Shown: positions 1 to 8,743, numbered from the stretch's first letter. The stretch is DNA of 64,000 bases from Nonlabens spongiae (GCF_002117125.1 NZ_CP019344.1:3004501-3068500); one strand, 5' to 3'. Made by a program: numbers and translations. Notes: generated by a model from the letters alone, not told the origin.

Positions 1-309
1 CCTGAGGTCAATATTTTTAAACTGATTGCGCTGACCAGTTTTAGGTTTTTGATCAACACGGTTTTGTCGCTCTGGATCTTATGGTTTCTCTACAAAAAGA
101 AGCGATTTGTCAATGCAGCCTTATGGGTGTACCTGTTTGCGTTTGTCATCTTAATGGCTTTATTTATTATTCTATTTCAAACGAGCGGCGACCTGGGGAA
201 AATGGCATTTTTCTACACAAGAAGATTTTTGATTCATCCTGTAATTTTATTTGTGCTGGTGGCTGGTTTCTACTTTTTGAAAAGTAAGAAACGTCTGAAT
301 TTTGACTAA
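1..309 (+). CDS. Exosortase F system-associated membrane protein, C-terminal part
   Basis: The frame is open from base 1 to the TAA at 307-309, so the 5' end lies outside the window; 102 residues are visible. It has two or three hydrophobic segments and ends in a short basic tail (KSKKRLNF). The pattern 'FRFLINT' followed later by 'FYTRRFLIHP' resembles the small membrane protein encoded next to exosortase F (XrtF) in flavobacteria. That family is thought to accompany a membrane transpeptidase-like sorting enzyme, so the xrtF gene is expected just upstream. Its stop overlaps the stop of the convergent sulfatase-like gene by about 4 bases. A TTG at 49 could mimic a start, but the frame clearly continues upstream. 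The family call rests on recognition of the pattern, not a search. Confidence 0.65.
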   Translation, partial: PEVNIFKLIALTSFRFLINTVLSLWILWFLYKKKRFVNAALWVYLFAFVILMALFIILFQTSGDLGKMAFFYTRRFLIHPVILFVLVAGFYFLKSKKRLNFD

Positions 310-1766
310 TTCACCTTCTCTGTTACGTGATTTCCACCACTATCAAAATAACGATAAACCTGTCTCTCGCCATTTTCTTTGATAAAAATGTAGCTACTGT
401 CATCTGAATCTGTAACTGGTGCCTCATCATTTAGATAGGCAATAAGGTTAGGAAACAAAGAAACGCTGCTTTTGATCTGTCTACGATAGGGTTCAAAGTC
501 GGACGGTGCGTGAACAGCAAATAGTGCGCTGAACATACTGTTTCTCAAAACAGGATCTTTGATGACACTCTCATAAACCTGCCCGGTATATTCTAATCCT
601 ACATACCCTCCATGATCAGCTACTAAGACGATAAGCGCATTTTCATCATGCTTTTTAATCAAGGTGATCAATTCTTCAAGTTTAGGATTTACCTCCTCGA
701 GATTTTTGAGGTATTCTTCACGCTCTTCGATCTTACCAAGTGTTTGCTTTTTTCCTGGAGTGATGTGACCAGGTTTCAGAATTTCTATAAAGGAAAAGTT
801 GGGTTGGTCTGATTTTGTTTGACTCAGATAGGCTTTAAAATCTTCCATATAATTCAGATCGGCCCGGAATTTTGGGAAAAAATCTAAATCTTTAGATTGG
901 ATGTTATTAAGATTATACCCGCTTTCTACATAGTTCAATCGCAGATAATTGGAACTTGAAAAAAATGAAGTTAAGTAATCGTTGTTTTTAAAAGTTTTCA
1001 AAACCTGATTGGAACCAGAGATGATTTCCCGCGCGTAGGGAAGCTCATTATGCGTAAGATTATAATTATGATAATGATGGCTCGCTGTAAAAAGTGCTGC
1101 ATTTGAACTCAGCGTAGAGCTATAATTACTTCTATACTCGTTATTGAAAATAAACCCTTCGTTTTCAAGATGGTTATAAAATTCCTTATTATCAAAAGAG
1201 TAGTAACTTTCTCTGAGCGTTTCTCTTCCAGGGTAACCATCAGGCTGGATGATATAGATATTAGGTTTTTTCTTGAAAGTTTGCTGATTCCATTTTTGAT
1301 CGTGAATCCAATCATATTTATAATCAAAAACTTCTATAAAATAAGGAGTCCAACTCACTAGACCTATTAAAAACATCGCAGCTAAAAGCAGGGTAAAAGC
1401 TTTATAAAACCGCGATAAGAAAAACACTCCTATCATAGTAGCAATACCCAAAGCAATCAGAGCCTTCAAATGAAAGCCACGATACCTGATGAAAGAGATT
1501 GCAATAGAACTGATTATTGCGAAAACCAAGAAATAGAGCTTTTTACGATCCCAGTCGTTTTTCTTGAAGAAGTAATCCAGGACCAGAAGAATGATGCTGG
1601 GAATGGCAATAAAAAGCAAAGCAAGACCGCTAAGTTGTTCCACAGAATTAACTTGGAAAAAGTTATGTCGATACGTGTAAAGTATTAAGTATAGACCGGG
1701 CAAAACACTCGCCGTCCACCAGTAATGGCGGTCGCTTTTGAGATAATCCAGCAGCTTTTGCTTCAT
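306..1766 (-). CDS. Sulfatase-like (alkaline phosphatase superfamily) membrane protein
   Basis: The 486-residue protein has five N-terminal membrane segments (about 16-31, 45-67, 76-92, 100-117, 121-142), then a large extracytoplasmic domain. That domain starts with NIYIIQPDGY (metal-binding Asp176), has a Ser/Thr-rich stretch at 216-221 where the nucleophile of this superfamily normally sits, and carries ADHGG (Asp384-His385), the usual second metal site. The layout matches LtaS/EptA-type phosphotransferases and other sulfatase-like envelope enzymes. The substrate cannot be told; a surface glycan or lipid is likely. The start overlaps the stop of the methyltransferase gene (1763-1766, ATGA type), so the two are translationally coupled. 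It is the last gene of a three-gene leftward operon. Confidence 0.85.
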   Translation of the reverse strand: MKQKLLDYLKSDRHYWWTASVLPGLYLILYTYRHNFFQVNSVEQLSGLALLFIAIPSIILLVLDYFFKKNDWDRKKLYFLVFAIISSIAISFIRYRGFHLKALIALGIATMIGVFFLSRFYKAFTLLLAAMFLIGLVSWTPYFIEVFDYKYDWIHDQKWNQQTFKKKPNIYIIQPDGYPGRETLRESYYSFDNKEFYNHLENEGFIFNNEYRSNYSSTLSSNAALFTASHHYHNYNLTHNELPYAREIISGSNQVLKTFKNNDYLTSFFSSSNYLRLNYVESGYNLNNIQSKDLDFFPKFRADLNYMEDFKAYLSQTKSDQPNFSFIEILKPGHITPGKKQTLGKIEEREEYLKNLEEVNPKLEELITLIKKHDENALIVLVADHGGYVGLEYTGQVYESVIKDPVLRNSMFSALFAVHAPSDFEPYRRQIKSSVSLFPNLIAYLNDEAPVTDSDDSSYIFIKENGERQVYRYFDSGGNHVTEKVN

Positions 1767-3124
1767 TTTTTCTGCATTAAAAACAGGGTGCGTTCTGTGC
1801 CCTCGATCTTTTCTGATTTTAGTATGGTGTAGAGTTGTTGGTACGCTTTCGCGAAAGCGTCAACTCCATAAAAATCAAATAAATGGCGCGCATCCCGCTT
1901 ACTGTCCAAAATGAACTTTACCCAACTGTCGTCTCGATCTGGAAACTCGATGATGAGGTAGGGGCTGAGCCTTGCAAAAAAGGCTGCGCTCATCTCAAAA
2001 GGCACATTACCTGTGAGCGTGAGGTGGTGAATCAACGCCAGCGCCATACTCAAATCGGGCTGCCATGAGATCAAACGGTCGATGAATGAATCACGCTCTT
2101 GATTCTCAAAACCTATAGCCGGAGCAGGTTGCAAAAGATCCGTGACCAGCGAGTGGATCTTTCCAGACTTTAGGTGGTTTCTATAACATTGATCAACCGC
2201 GCTCTGATCGATGTCACAAACCATGACCTGGTCCATTTGATTCATGATTAGGTCACCAAAGGTCCCATCATTACCACCAAGATCCACGGCTTTTTTCAAA
2301 CCTAGGTCGCTAGACCAATGTTCTATAAGCTGCTTTTTAAGCTCAAATGATTTCTGATCGTAGTTGATCTCATCGTAATAAGCGCTCCATTCTGTATTTT
2401 CTTTGAGCTCCATCTTTGAAATGTAGCCATCGAGAACTTTAAGGATTTTTACTTGATCCGATTTAGATAACTTGGCAAAAACGGCGATTCCTGAAGCAGA
2501 TTTAAGTTTTGAGTTCCCGTCTTGAGCAAGCAGTTTAATGTGTGAATGCAAAACGGGATTGAACCTGTCTTTCATACCTAGATGCTGCTTGATCTCATTC
2601 AAATCACAGCCATTGATTTGATGCTGTAATGTCTTTAAATGTCTAGAACCATATTTCTGAGCCATAAATAAAGGTGCCAGAAAATGCTCACTGAATTGCT
2701 TCAACGCTCTCCAGGGTTGGTTCTCACGATACGGCTCGATGCTCAACGTGTCAATGAATATTGCTTTACCGTCATGAAAGGTCACGTTAAAAGCACTAGA
2801 GTCTTTTAGAGAACAGTTGTTTTCTAGCAAAAACAGTTGGATGCGCAGCGTGAGTTGAGCAGCATGTTTGTACTGAGTGTAACTCCACTCGTAGGGATAA
2901 CTTATAAAATCAATTGGTTCTGGCTGGAGAATAATGGCATTTGCGTCTCTAGAGATTTCTTTGTGATCGACGAGCCAGTTTTTGGCTTGAAGTTTTTGAT
3001 AAATGTTTTGCTTTAAGCAGAATTCATAATCCTCAAAAAACACGGGATTAATCTGGCGGTAAAGCTTCCCGTCTTTCTTAAATATAAAACCCGATGGATC
3101 CCGATAAGAAGCAGGATGTCTCAT
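1763..3124 (-). CDS. SAM-dependent methyltransferase with kinase-like N-terminal half (NoeA-like)
   Basis: This 453-residue soluble protein has two parts. Residues 110-130 contain 'FHDGKAIFIDTLSIEP', reminiscent of the N...G..IDxxS stretch of NoeA-type proteins, where it looks like a degenerate kinase-fold active site. Residues 279-290 (AVDLGGNDGTFG) form motif I of a class I methyltransferase, followed by VCDID at the end of the second strand. It is coupled to both neighbours by 4-base overlaps, which suggests a fixed complex or pathway with the membrane sulfatase-like enzyme. A copy of the genome's palindrome is read here as AFAKA near the C terminus. Methylation of a glycan or lipid head group is inferred only. 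Confidence 0.8.
   Translation of the reverse strand: MRHPASYRDPSGFIFKKDGKLYRQINPVFFEDYEFCLKQNIYQKLQAKNWLVDHKEISRDANAIILQPEPIDFISYPYEWSYTQYKHAAQLTLRIQLFLLENNCSLKDSSAFNVTFHDGKAIFIDTLSIEPYRENQPWRALKQFSEHFLAPLFMAQKYGSRHLKTLQHQINGCDLNEIKQHLGMKDRFNPVLHSHIKLLAQDGNSKLKSASGIAVFAKLSKSDQVKILKVLDGYISKMELKENTEWSAYYDEINYDQKSFELKKQLIEHWSSDLGLKKAVDLGGNDGTFGDLIMNQMDQVMVCDIDQSAVDQCYRNHLKSGKIHSLVTDLLQPAPAIGFENQERDSFIDRLISWQPDLSMALALIHHLTLTGNVPFEMSAAFFARLSPYLIIEFPDRDDSWVKFILDSKRDARHLFDFYGVDAFAKAYQQLYTILKSEKIEGTERTLFLMQKK
1844..1859. repeat. Genome palindrome in the methyltransferase gene
   Basis: CGCTTTCGCGAAAGCG, symmetry extended to ACG...CGT; read as AFAKA. Confidence 0.97.
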
Positions 3125-3309
3125 GACTTATCGTCTTCATCCTCGTTACTATAGGCCTCGTCAAAGCTATCTTTCTCTTGAGTTTTCATTCCCAACCAAC
3201 CTTTGATGGTGGCGATTACCGTTTTGTAAAACAATACAAATCCCGCAAATGCGGCGATAGCGGCTTGTGTAATCATGGCTCCCAGCCCTGGATCAAAGTA
3301 TAATACCAT
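3121..3309 (-). CDS. Small membrane protein with DPGxGxM motif
   Basis: A 62-residue protein with one hydrophobic helix (about residues 12-40) preceded by YFDPGLGAMITQ and followed by an acidic, cytoplasm-like tail rich in Asp, Glu and Ser. Small proteins with a DPG-x-G-S/A-M/Y-x-Q start are, as I recall, often encoded beside sulfatase-like envelope genes, and the 4-base overlap with the methyltransferase supports that here. No enzymatic motif is visible; a membrane subunit or anchor for the two downstream products is the reasonable inference. It is the first gene of the operon. Confidence 0.7.
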   Translation of the reverse strand: MVLYFDPGLGAMITQAAIAAFAGFVLFYKTVIATIKGWLGMKTQEKDSFDEAYSNEDEDDKS

Positions 3310-3360
3310 GCGGGCAATTTACAAAATATTAAGAGTCGGTCGATAATTGTGATTAATGAA

Positions 3361-3386
3361 AAAGCCAGCTCAAATAAGCTGGCTTT
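3361..3386. terminator. Hairpin terminator after HmuY-like gene
   Basis: Perfect 10-bp stem AAAGCCAGCT / AGCTGGCTTT with a 6-base loop. It lies between the leftward HmuY-like gene and the leftward envelope operon and should end haem-locus transcripts. Confidence 0.75.
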
Positions 3387-3410
3387 CTGACAAACACAAA
3401 TAATTAAACA

Positions 3411-4043
3411 TCACTCAAAAGTCGTCTCTCCTTCATTGGGATTGTACACATAGTCAAAAGTATAAACACGACTACCACTAGGGTCAGAACTGTCTTGATC
3501 ACGGTAGTAACTTAAGATTTCCATTTTTGCATAGCGACCATCTCTAGTTCTAAATACTAGTATCTTCCCTGGAATTGGAGTTACAGTATGTGTAGTGAAA
3601 TTATAATCATACCACCCGTCTGATCCACCAGTAGGGATCGCAAATGAGCTAGGAGCATCTTGGATAAATGTAAGTGTACTTACATCAGTTACACTTGCGA
3701 GCGTACCAGTGGTGATGGCTACTGCCGCATTTCCGTTTCGCGCAGGCTCATCGTTAGTTCCAGTCTGAGTACCTCCATTCACAGCGATTTTTAAACCTCG
3801 GAAAGCAATGTCCCACTCTGTATCACTCGTAGTTCTCATTCCCGTTGCGAAGTCAAATTTTGCGAATTCTCCGCTCTCAGGTTCTTGGTCACGTCCGCCA
3901 GTTTGTGGAGCTTCAAAGTTAGTTACTGTACTGGTTTTAATGTCTAGCCTATTGATGCTATCATCGTCATCGCTACATGAGGCAAAGCCAGTAAACAAAA
4001 GGGCAAGCGCCGCAAATTTTAAGGTTTTGATTGTCGTATTCAT
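3411..4043 (-). CDS. HmuY-like haem-binding lipoprotein
   Basis: A 210-residue lipoprotein: the signal ends in the lipobox GFASC (Cys at about residue 23) followed by SDDDD, the usual Asp-rich export tether of Bacteroidota surface lipoproteins. The mature part has 'FDFATGMRTTSDTEWDIAFRG' style spacing (a short stretch at about 69-88), typical of the HmuY family, which takes haem at the cell surface and hands it to an outer-membrane receptor. It lies 17 bases downstream of the TonB receptor gene on the same strand, so the pair is almost certainly co-transcribed. Haem ligands cannot be assigned by eye, and other porphyrins or iron chelates remain possible substrates. Confidence 0.8.
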   Translation of the reverse strand: MNTTIKTLKFAALALLFTGFASCSDDDDSINRLDIKTSTVTNFEAPQTGGRDQEPESGEFAKFDFATGMRTTSDTEWDIAFRGLKIAVNGGTQTGTNDEPARNGNAAVAITTGTLASVTDVSTLTFIQDAPSSFAIPTGGSDGWYDYNFTTHTVTPIPGKILVFRTRDGRYAKMEILSYYRDQDSSDPSGSRVYTFDYVYNPNEGETTFE

Positions 4044-4060
4044 AGTTCAGGGTTTTGATT

Positions 4061-6151
4061 TTAAAAAGTATAATTGAGTTTAATAAATCCTTGTATTCCT
4101 GGATTGTTGGGAATGTTTCTATCCTTGTAATTAAACAGATTGTTAGTTCCCAGTTGCAGATTGAAATACTTAAAAAACGTCTTGCTTGCTGCTATGTTTG
4201 TGGTGAGGAATCCATCTACAAAACTGTTGTCATAGGTGTCGATAATGGAGTTGCCGTTAGTATCAAAAAGTGCGTACTTGCTGCGGTAAAGTAAGCGTAG
4301 ATTGATGTCCGCTTTCGCGAAAGCGAGCTTATAAAACACCTTGAGATTTGCATTGTGTCTGGATCTATTTACAAGCCCAAAGTAATCTGAACGTTCCACC
4401 TGCACGGTTCGGTTAGTGGCTGGATCGCGTGCGAAAACCTCACCGTCTTTTACACGATCTTCTTGAATTTTGTCAAATGCATATAAAAGCTGGTAACCAC
4501 CAGATAGACTAAGGTTCTTGTTGAATTGGTAACCTAGATTGATCTCGGCACCGGTAAAATAAACCTCATCAAAGTTGCGGTAGCTGAATACGTTTTGCCC
4601 GTTAAATTTTCTTGCGATGACCTGCGTATCGATCAGGTTACTGAAATCATTACGAAAAAAGTTAATCTCTCCATTCCATTTATCCTTACGATAGGTAGCA
4701 CCTAGGTTGAACCCGATGCTGCTTTCTGCCTTGATAGGCTCGTCAAAAAAGCCTGCGGGAACGGTTCTATTGGCGATTTGACCTGCATCTTCCAGTTCCT
4801 GAAGTTTATCTGATGCAACATTGTAACCCAGTACGGTGTAACCCACTGCCGAGTTTGTGAAGTCAAAATACAACTGTCTAAAATCGGGTGCTTTGAAACC
4901 ATAACCTATAGAGGTTTTCAATGCAATGGCATCGTTTAGTTCGTAGCGCAGCGCCAGTTTAGGGCTTAATTGATTGCTGTATTCACTGTGGTTGTCAAAT
5001 CTAAAACCAGCAATCACATTCAATTTTTTTAATGGTTCCAAATCCCACTGGCCGTAAATATATTGAGAGTTGAATGCGACTTGCTCATCAAAATAGGTGC
5101 GATCTAGCTGGTCGTATTGATACCCAACTCCCGCAGTGACCGTTCCTGCTTTTTTTATGTTATAATTGACTCGGACTTCTGGTCGTATGAGGGTTTGGTC
5201 AAAACGGCTATCAAAAACCACATCATCTGAAATTTCACCCGTTATAAGTTCCTCCGCTCGATATTTGGTAAAATAAAATTCATATTCAAGGTCTAGATTC
5301 TCACTAGCCTCGTGGTTTAGTCTGGCGTGAGCGTTCCATTCCTGTTCTTCAGAATCGCCTGAGACCGTTTCAGTATCTGTGGTGAAGCCAGATTCTATGT
5401 TTTGAGTGTAAAAACGGGTAGAACTAAAAAGCTCTAGTTTGTCATTGAGATCTACATAAACACGACCGTTAAGCGTATAGTTTGCAAACGGATTCACGGT
5501 TTGTCCTTCGGTTTCGGGATTCAAATCATAGCCTTCACTAGAGAAACGATTTGCAAAAAATCCATAACGCCACTTGCCGAGATTTTGTTTCAGGTTGACA
5601 TTTACATCTTGTTGACCGTAACTGCCATAACGGTATCCCACATCGCCTCCTACTTTGCGACTTCGTGGTTTTTCGGTAATGATGTTAATGACACCGCCCA
5701 GGGCATCACTACCGTAGAGTGAGCTGCTGGGACCTTTCACAACCTCTATTTGTTTAATGTTGCCTACGGTGATACGTCTTAAATCAAAATTTCCAGCGCT
5801 TCTTCCCACCAGTGGTACTCCATCGACTAAGATCAAGATATAGTCTGATGCGATACCTTGAATTTGCACGCCTTCAAAACCGCTTTCATCGGGTACGGTT
5901 ACGATCCCGATTTGCTCGTTGAGAATCTCATCCAGTCTTACGACACCGGTTTGCCTGATCTGTTTTTTGTCAATTAAGGTAACCGGTAGTGGTAGAGAGC
6001 TTAACTGTCTTTCAGTTCGGGTAGCGGTAATAACAACCTCTTCAAGTTTTTCATTACTCAAAGAATCTATGGGCTGTTCTTGTGAGTACGCTTTCGCGAA
6101 AGCGAAAACGAGAAGCAAAAAAATAAATACAGTCTTTTTTATAAAGCTCAT
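4061..6151 (-). CDS. TonB-dependent outer-membrane receptor (haem/siderophore type)
   Basis: The 696-residue protein has a signal peptide ending AFAKAYSQ, a TonB box-like EEVVITATR, a plug domain (about 45-160, with IQGIASDYILILVDGVPL and GPSSSLYGSDALGGVINI-type motifs) and a long beta-barrel ending in aromatic F (LNYTF). This is the HmuR/BtuB/FepA-like family that imports metal complexes with TonB energy. The HmuY-like partner gene follows directly. A TAGAAT-A-ATTCTA palindrome sits just before the start, fitting metal-responsive control. Two copies of the genome palindrome lie within the gene; one encodes the end of the signal peptide (6089-6104), the other a barrel strand (4310-4325). Confidence 0.92.
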   Translation of the reverse strand: MSFIKKTVFIFLLLVFAFAKAYSQEQPIDSLSNEKLEEVVITATRTERQLSSLPLPVTLIDKKQIRQTGVVRLDEILNEQIGIVTVPDESGFEGVQIQGIASDYILILVDGVPLVGRSAGNFDLRRITVGNIKQIEVVKGPSSSLYGSDALGGVINIITEKPRSRKVGGDVGYRYGSYGQQDVNVNLKQNLGKWRYGFFANRFSSEGYDLNPETEGQTVNPFANYTLNGRVYVDLNDKLELFSSTRFYTQNIESGFTTDTETVSGDSEEQEWNAHARLNHEASENLDLEYEFYFTKYRAEELITGEISDDVVFDSRFDQTLIRPEVRVNYNIKKAGTVTAGVGYQYDQLDRTYFDEQVAFNSQYIYGQWDLEPLKKLNVIAGFRFDNHSEYSNQLSPKLALRYELNDAIALKTSIGYGFKAPDFRQLYFDFTNSAVGYTVLGYNVASDKLQELEDAGQIANRTVPAGFFDEPIKAESSIGFNLGATYRKDKWNGEINFFRNDFSNLIDTQVIARKFNGQNVFSYRNFDEVYFTGAEINLGYQFNKNLSLSGGYQLLYAFDKIQEDRVKDGEVFARDPATNRTVQVERSDYFGLVNRSRHNANLKVFYKLAFAKADINLRLLYRSKYALFDTNGNSIIDTYDNSFVDGFLTTNIAASKTFFKYFNLQLGTNNLFNYKDRNIPNNPGIQGFIKLNYTF
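4310..4325. repeat. Genome palindrome in the TonB receptor gene, barrel part
   Basis: CGCTTTCGCGAAAGCG, read as LAFAKADIN near the C terminus. Confidence 0.97.
6089..6104. repeat. Genome palindrome in the TonB receptor signal peptide
   Basis: Read as FAFAKAYSQ at the signal-peptidase cleavage region. Confidence 0.97.
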
Positions 6152-6155
6152 TCAG

Positions 6156-6173
6156 TAGAATAATTCTAAATAG
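6156..6173. promoter_or_regulatory. Candidate metal-regulator operator upstream of the TonB receptor
   Basis: TAGA-ATAAT-TCTAAA, an inverted repeat with a 5-base spacer, lies a few bases upstream of the receptor start. A better copy, TTTAGA-AAGAA-TCTAAA, occurs at 11073-11090 before another gene of the same locus. Binding by a Fur- or DtxR/MntR-type iron regulator is inferred. Confidence 0.45.
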
Positions 6174-6201
6174 CGGCGCAAATATATGTACCAATTTTTA
6201 T

Positions 6202-6229
6202 TTAGAATGATTAAGGATAATTATATTTG
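6202..6229 (+). promoter_or_regulatory. Candidate promoter and half operator for the DUF6607-like gene
   Basis: TATATTTG at 6222-6229 matches the flavobacterial -7 element TAnnTTTG and lies 17 bases before the ATG at 6246. TTTAGA-ATGAT at 6202-6212 matches one arm of the operator seen at 6156. No clear -33 TTG is visible. Confidence 0.4.
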
Positions 6230-6245
6230 CCAAAAATTTTAATTG

Positions 6246-7157
6246 ATGAAAACCTTATTATCAAGCATTGTCTTAAGTGTAGTAAGTCTAGGAGCCTTTG
6301 CTCAAGACAAAATGGAACAAGATGCAGAAGCCATAAAGAAAATGTGTGGTTGCTATGAAGTGAGCTTCAATTTTGCCGAAACTTTTCAGCATGTGAAAGA
6401 TTCATTGTACAAACCTTCAAAGAATAAAGTGACCGGTGGCTTGGAATGGGCACAACTGGTTACTGATGAGGACGGGATGATTCAAATCCAGCATTTACTA
6501 CAGGTAGGGCCGCCATCACAACCTATGATTGTGAAGCACTGGCGCCAAGACTGGATGTATGAGAATCAAGATTTCTACATGTATAACGCAGATAATGAGT
6601 GGTCGTTTGTAAACAAACCAAAAAGCGAAGTTGAAGGTCAGTGGACCCAAAAGGTGTATCAAGTAGACGATAGCCCAAGATATGAGGGTAGTGCTACGTG
6701 GGTTCATGTAGATGGAAAAAGCTACTGGGAAAACACGACTCCAGCACCGTTGCCTAGACGTGAATACACCGTGAGAAGTGACTACAACCTAACCATGCGC
6801 GGCAACAGACAAGAAATTACTGAAAATGGCTGGATCCACGACCAGGACAATCAGAAAATCGTACGTGAGAAAGGCGCTGAGGATGTATTGATCGCGAGTG
6901 AAAAAGGTTACAATGTTTATAAAAGAGTAGATGATAGCCGCTGTGCAGCCGCGCAAGAATGGTGGAAAGAGAATTACGACAAGTGGGAAGCCGTGCGCGA
7001 CACTTGGAGTGCGATCTATGGTAGAGATAAAGATCTTGTTTTAAAGGAAAAGCATGAGAACAAACGCTTGTACGACTATCTATTTAACGAGAATCTTACC
7101 GAAAAAAAGGAAATCAAAAAGACGATTGAGTCTTTTGTAGAATCACCTGCAAAGTAA
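6246..7157 (+). CDS. Secreted DUF6607-like protein of the haem/iron locus
   Basis: A 303-residue protein with a cleavable signal peptide (MKTLLSSIVLSVVSLGAFAQ). The ATG at 6246 is chosen over the TTG at 6243 because it opens the signal peptide. The mature protein is rich in Trp and Tyr, starts with a conserved-looking 'MCGCYEVSF.FAETF' region, and has repeated WxxxxxY motifs. I recognise this as the DUF6607 type, which I associate with Bacteroidota haem-uptake regions, but the function is unknown. It is transcribed divergently from the TonB receptor and shares its control region. A role in handling or sensing haem in the periplasm is a guess from position. Confidence 0.65.
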   Translation: MKTLLSSIVLSVVSLGAFAQDKMEQDAEAIKKMCGCYEVSFNFAETFQHVKDSLYKPSKNKVTGGLEWAQLVTDEDGMIQIQHLLQVGPPSQPMIVKHWRQDWMYENQDFYMYNADNEWSFVNKPKSEVEGQWTQKVYQVDDSPRYEGSATWVHVDGKSYWENTTPAPLPRREYTVRSDYNLTMRGNRQEITENGWIHDQDNQKIVREKGAEDVLIASEKGYNVYKRVDDSRCAAAQEWWKENYDKWEAVRDTWSAIYGRDKDLVLKEKHENKRLYDYLFNENLTEKKEIKKTIESFVESPAK

Positions 7158-7169
7158 AAACTGTACGAG

Positions 7170-7189
7170 CATCGGTCTCTTGACCGATG
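7170..7189. terminator. Hairpin between DUF6607-like and ankyrin genes
   Basis: Perfect 8-bp stem CATCGGTC / GACCGATG with loop TCTT, 13 bases after the stop. There is no T run, so it may attenuate or process rather than fully terminate. Confidence 0.5.
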
Positions 7190-7219
7190 TGGTACTTAAT
7201 TTGAGTGTAAAATAAAATT

Positions 7220-8077
7220 ATGAAGAAGATTATAACAATTACCCTATTGCTCGCTGCGATTTTTTCTCAAGGGCAGGAAAATAAATTTTGGTCACGAGAC
7301 TTTTGGAAGGCTTCACCTGATGTAGAAGAAGTAAAATCAGAGATAGCTCAAGGTACCGATCCAGTCGCTCTAAATGAAAATGGCTTTGATGCTGTTACCT
7401 ATAGTATTTTAGAGAACGCGGACTTGTCGACTATTAAGTACCTATTGAGTATTAAGGGCAATGCCATAGACAAAATCACTCACGACGATCGTATCTATCT
7501 GCACTGGGCAGCTTATAAAGGGAATCTAGATTTGATCAATTATCTGCTAGATCAAGGGTCTGATGTGAATGCTTATGATGATAAAGGCCAGACTCCAGTC
7601 ACCTTTGCGGCTGCGATCGGTAATTTTGACCAGCAAGTCTATAAGGTGTTTATAGAGGCTGGTGTGGATTTAAAGAAACATTTGAATAAGGACGGTCAAA
7701 ACATTTTACTTGCCGCGGCTCGTAGGATTGACAGTGAGGAGAAAATGAAGAACCTACTTGATCTGGGAGTCGAGTTGTACAGCACAGATAATTCTGATAA
7801 CAATCTCATGCATCAAGCGGTTCTTGTACGTAATCTTGATCTTTTAAAGCTTCTAAAGGATATGAAGTTTTCACCTAACGATCGTAATGAGAACGGTTAT
7901 ACTCCTTTACATTTCGCAGCGATGAAAAGTCAGGATCTAGATATTTTAACTTATCTAGTAGAACAAGGCGCTGATAAATCCATCACGACTGAATTTGAAG
8001 AATCGGCTTATGATCTTGCGTTGGAAAACGAATATTTGAAAGAAAATAAAGACCAACTTAACTTTTTGAGACCATGA
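7220..8077 (+). CDS. Ankyrin-repeat secreted protein
   Basis: A 285-residue protein with a signal peptide (MKKIITITLLLAAIFSQGQ) and about five ankyrin repeats, seen in pieces such as LHWAAYKGNLDLINYLLDQG and, near the end, TPLHFAAMKSQDLDILTYL. Ankyrin repeats bind proteins; exported ankyrin proteins in Bacteroidota are often paired with enzymes they protect or tether, such as periplasmic catalases, but no such enzyme lies next door. The stop overlaps the start of the DUF2271-like gene (ATGA), so the two are coupled. Its place between haem-locus genes suggests a helper role in iron acquisition. Confidence 0.85.
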   Translation: MKKIITITLLLAAIFSQGQENKFWSRDFWKASPDVEEVKSEIAQGTDPVALNENGFDAVTYSILENADLSTIKYLLSIKGNAIDKITHDDRIYLHWAAYKGNLDLINYLLDQGSDVNAYDDKGQTPVTFAAAIGNFDQQVYKVFIEAGVDLKKHLNKDGQNILLAAARRIDSEEKMKNLLDLGVELYSTDNSDNNLMHQAVLVRNLDLLKLLKDMKFSPNDRNENGYTPLHFAAMKSQDLDILTYLVEQGADKSITTEFEESAYDLALENEYLKENKDQLNFLRP

Positions 8078-8562
8078 GAAAATTTCAAATCGTACTGGCT
8101 GTATTGATCATCTCTTTAGGCAGCCTCGCATTTGTGGAAACTGAGGAGACCGTGGATTATAAATGCATGGTCCAGCTCAAAAACTATCAAGGTCACGGTG
8201 CCTATCTAGTAGTTTCTCTGCTCGATGAGAATGGAGAATATCTAGAGACGCTCCACGTACAGGGAAAAGATAGTGAGTGGTACAACGAGATCACAGAGTG
8301 GTGGGGGTTTTATGGTAAATACCGTCCAGATATCGATGCGATTTCAGGAGAGACCATTGCTGGTGGAGAGCGTAAAGTGACGACATTGAAGATTCCTAGT
8401 TCCGCTTTCGCGAAAGCGCAAACCCTAAGATTTGAAACAGCCGTCGAAGACCAGGAATACTACGAAGCAGATCTTGAGATCAAGCTTGATCCCTCAAAAA
8501 AGCTGGAATCAAAATACGACGGAACCGGCTGGATCAGGTATGTAAGAATGCTGCCAAACTAG
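8074..8562 (+). CDS. DUF2271-like exported protein
   Basis: A 162-residue protein with an N-terminal hydrophobic signal and a beta-rich body resembling DUF2271 proteins: YLVVSLLDENGEYLETL, a Trp-rich WYNEITEWWGFY, and DAISGETIAGG. Such proteins often accompany PepSY-domain flavoreductases in iron loci, and the PepSY gene follows here. The genome palindrome is read in frame as AFAKA (8403-8418). After the TAG stop at 8560-8562 the same frame stays open for 58 more codons to a TAA at 8737, so the stop could be recent or leaky (see findings). It is coupled by a 4-base overlap to the ankyrin gene. Confidence 0.7.
   Translation: MRKFQIVLAVLIISLGSLAFVETEETVDYKCMVQLKNYQGHGAYLVVSLLDENGEYLETLHVQGKDSEWYNEITEWWGFYGKYRPDIDAISGETIAGGERKVTTLKIPSSAFAKAQTLRFETAVEDQEYYEADLEIKLDPSKKLESKYDGTGWIRYVRMLPN
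8403..8418. repeat. Genome palindrome in the DUF2271-like gene
   Basis: Read as SAFAKAQT. Confidence 0.97.
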
Positions 8563-8743
8563 AAATGGATTTATGACTCTTATGTTGGCAATACGCTCTG
8601 GGAGCACATTAAACACAATGTCCATCTTTCCCCCTTTATTGTCACCGACGAGCGCATGCGAGAGGATGACACGTCAGCAGGACAGGGGGGCTATCGAGCT
8701 GTTTCAATCGAGATAATCAAAACGAGAAGGAAACTCTAAATCG

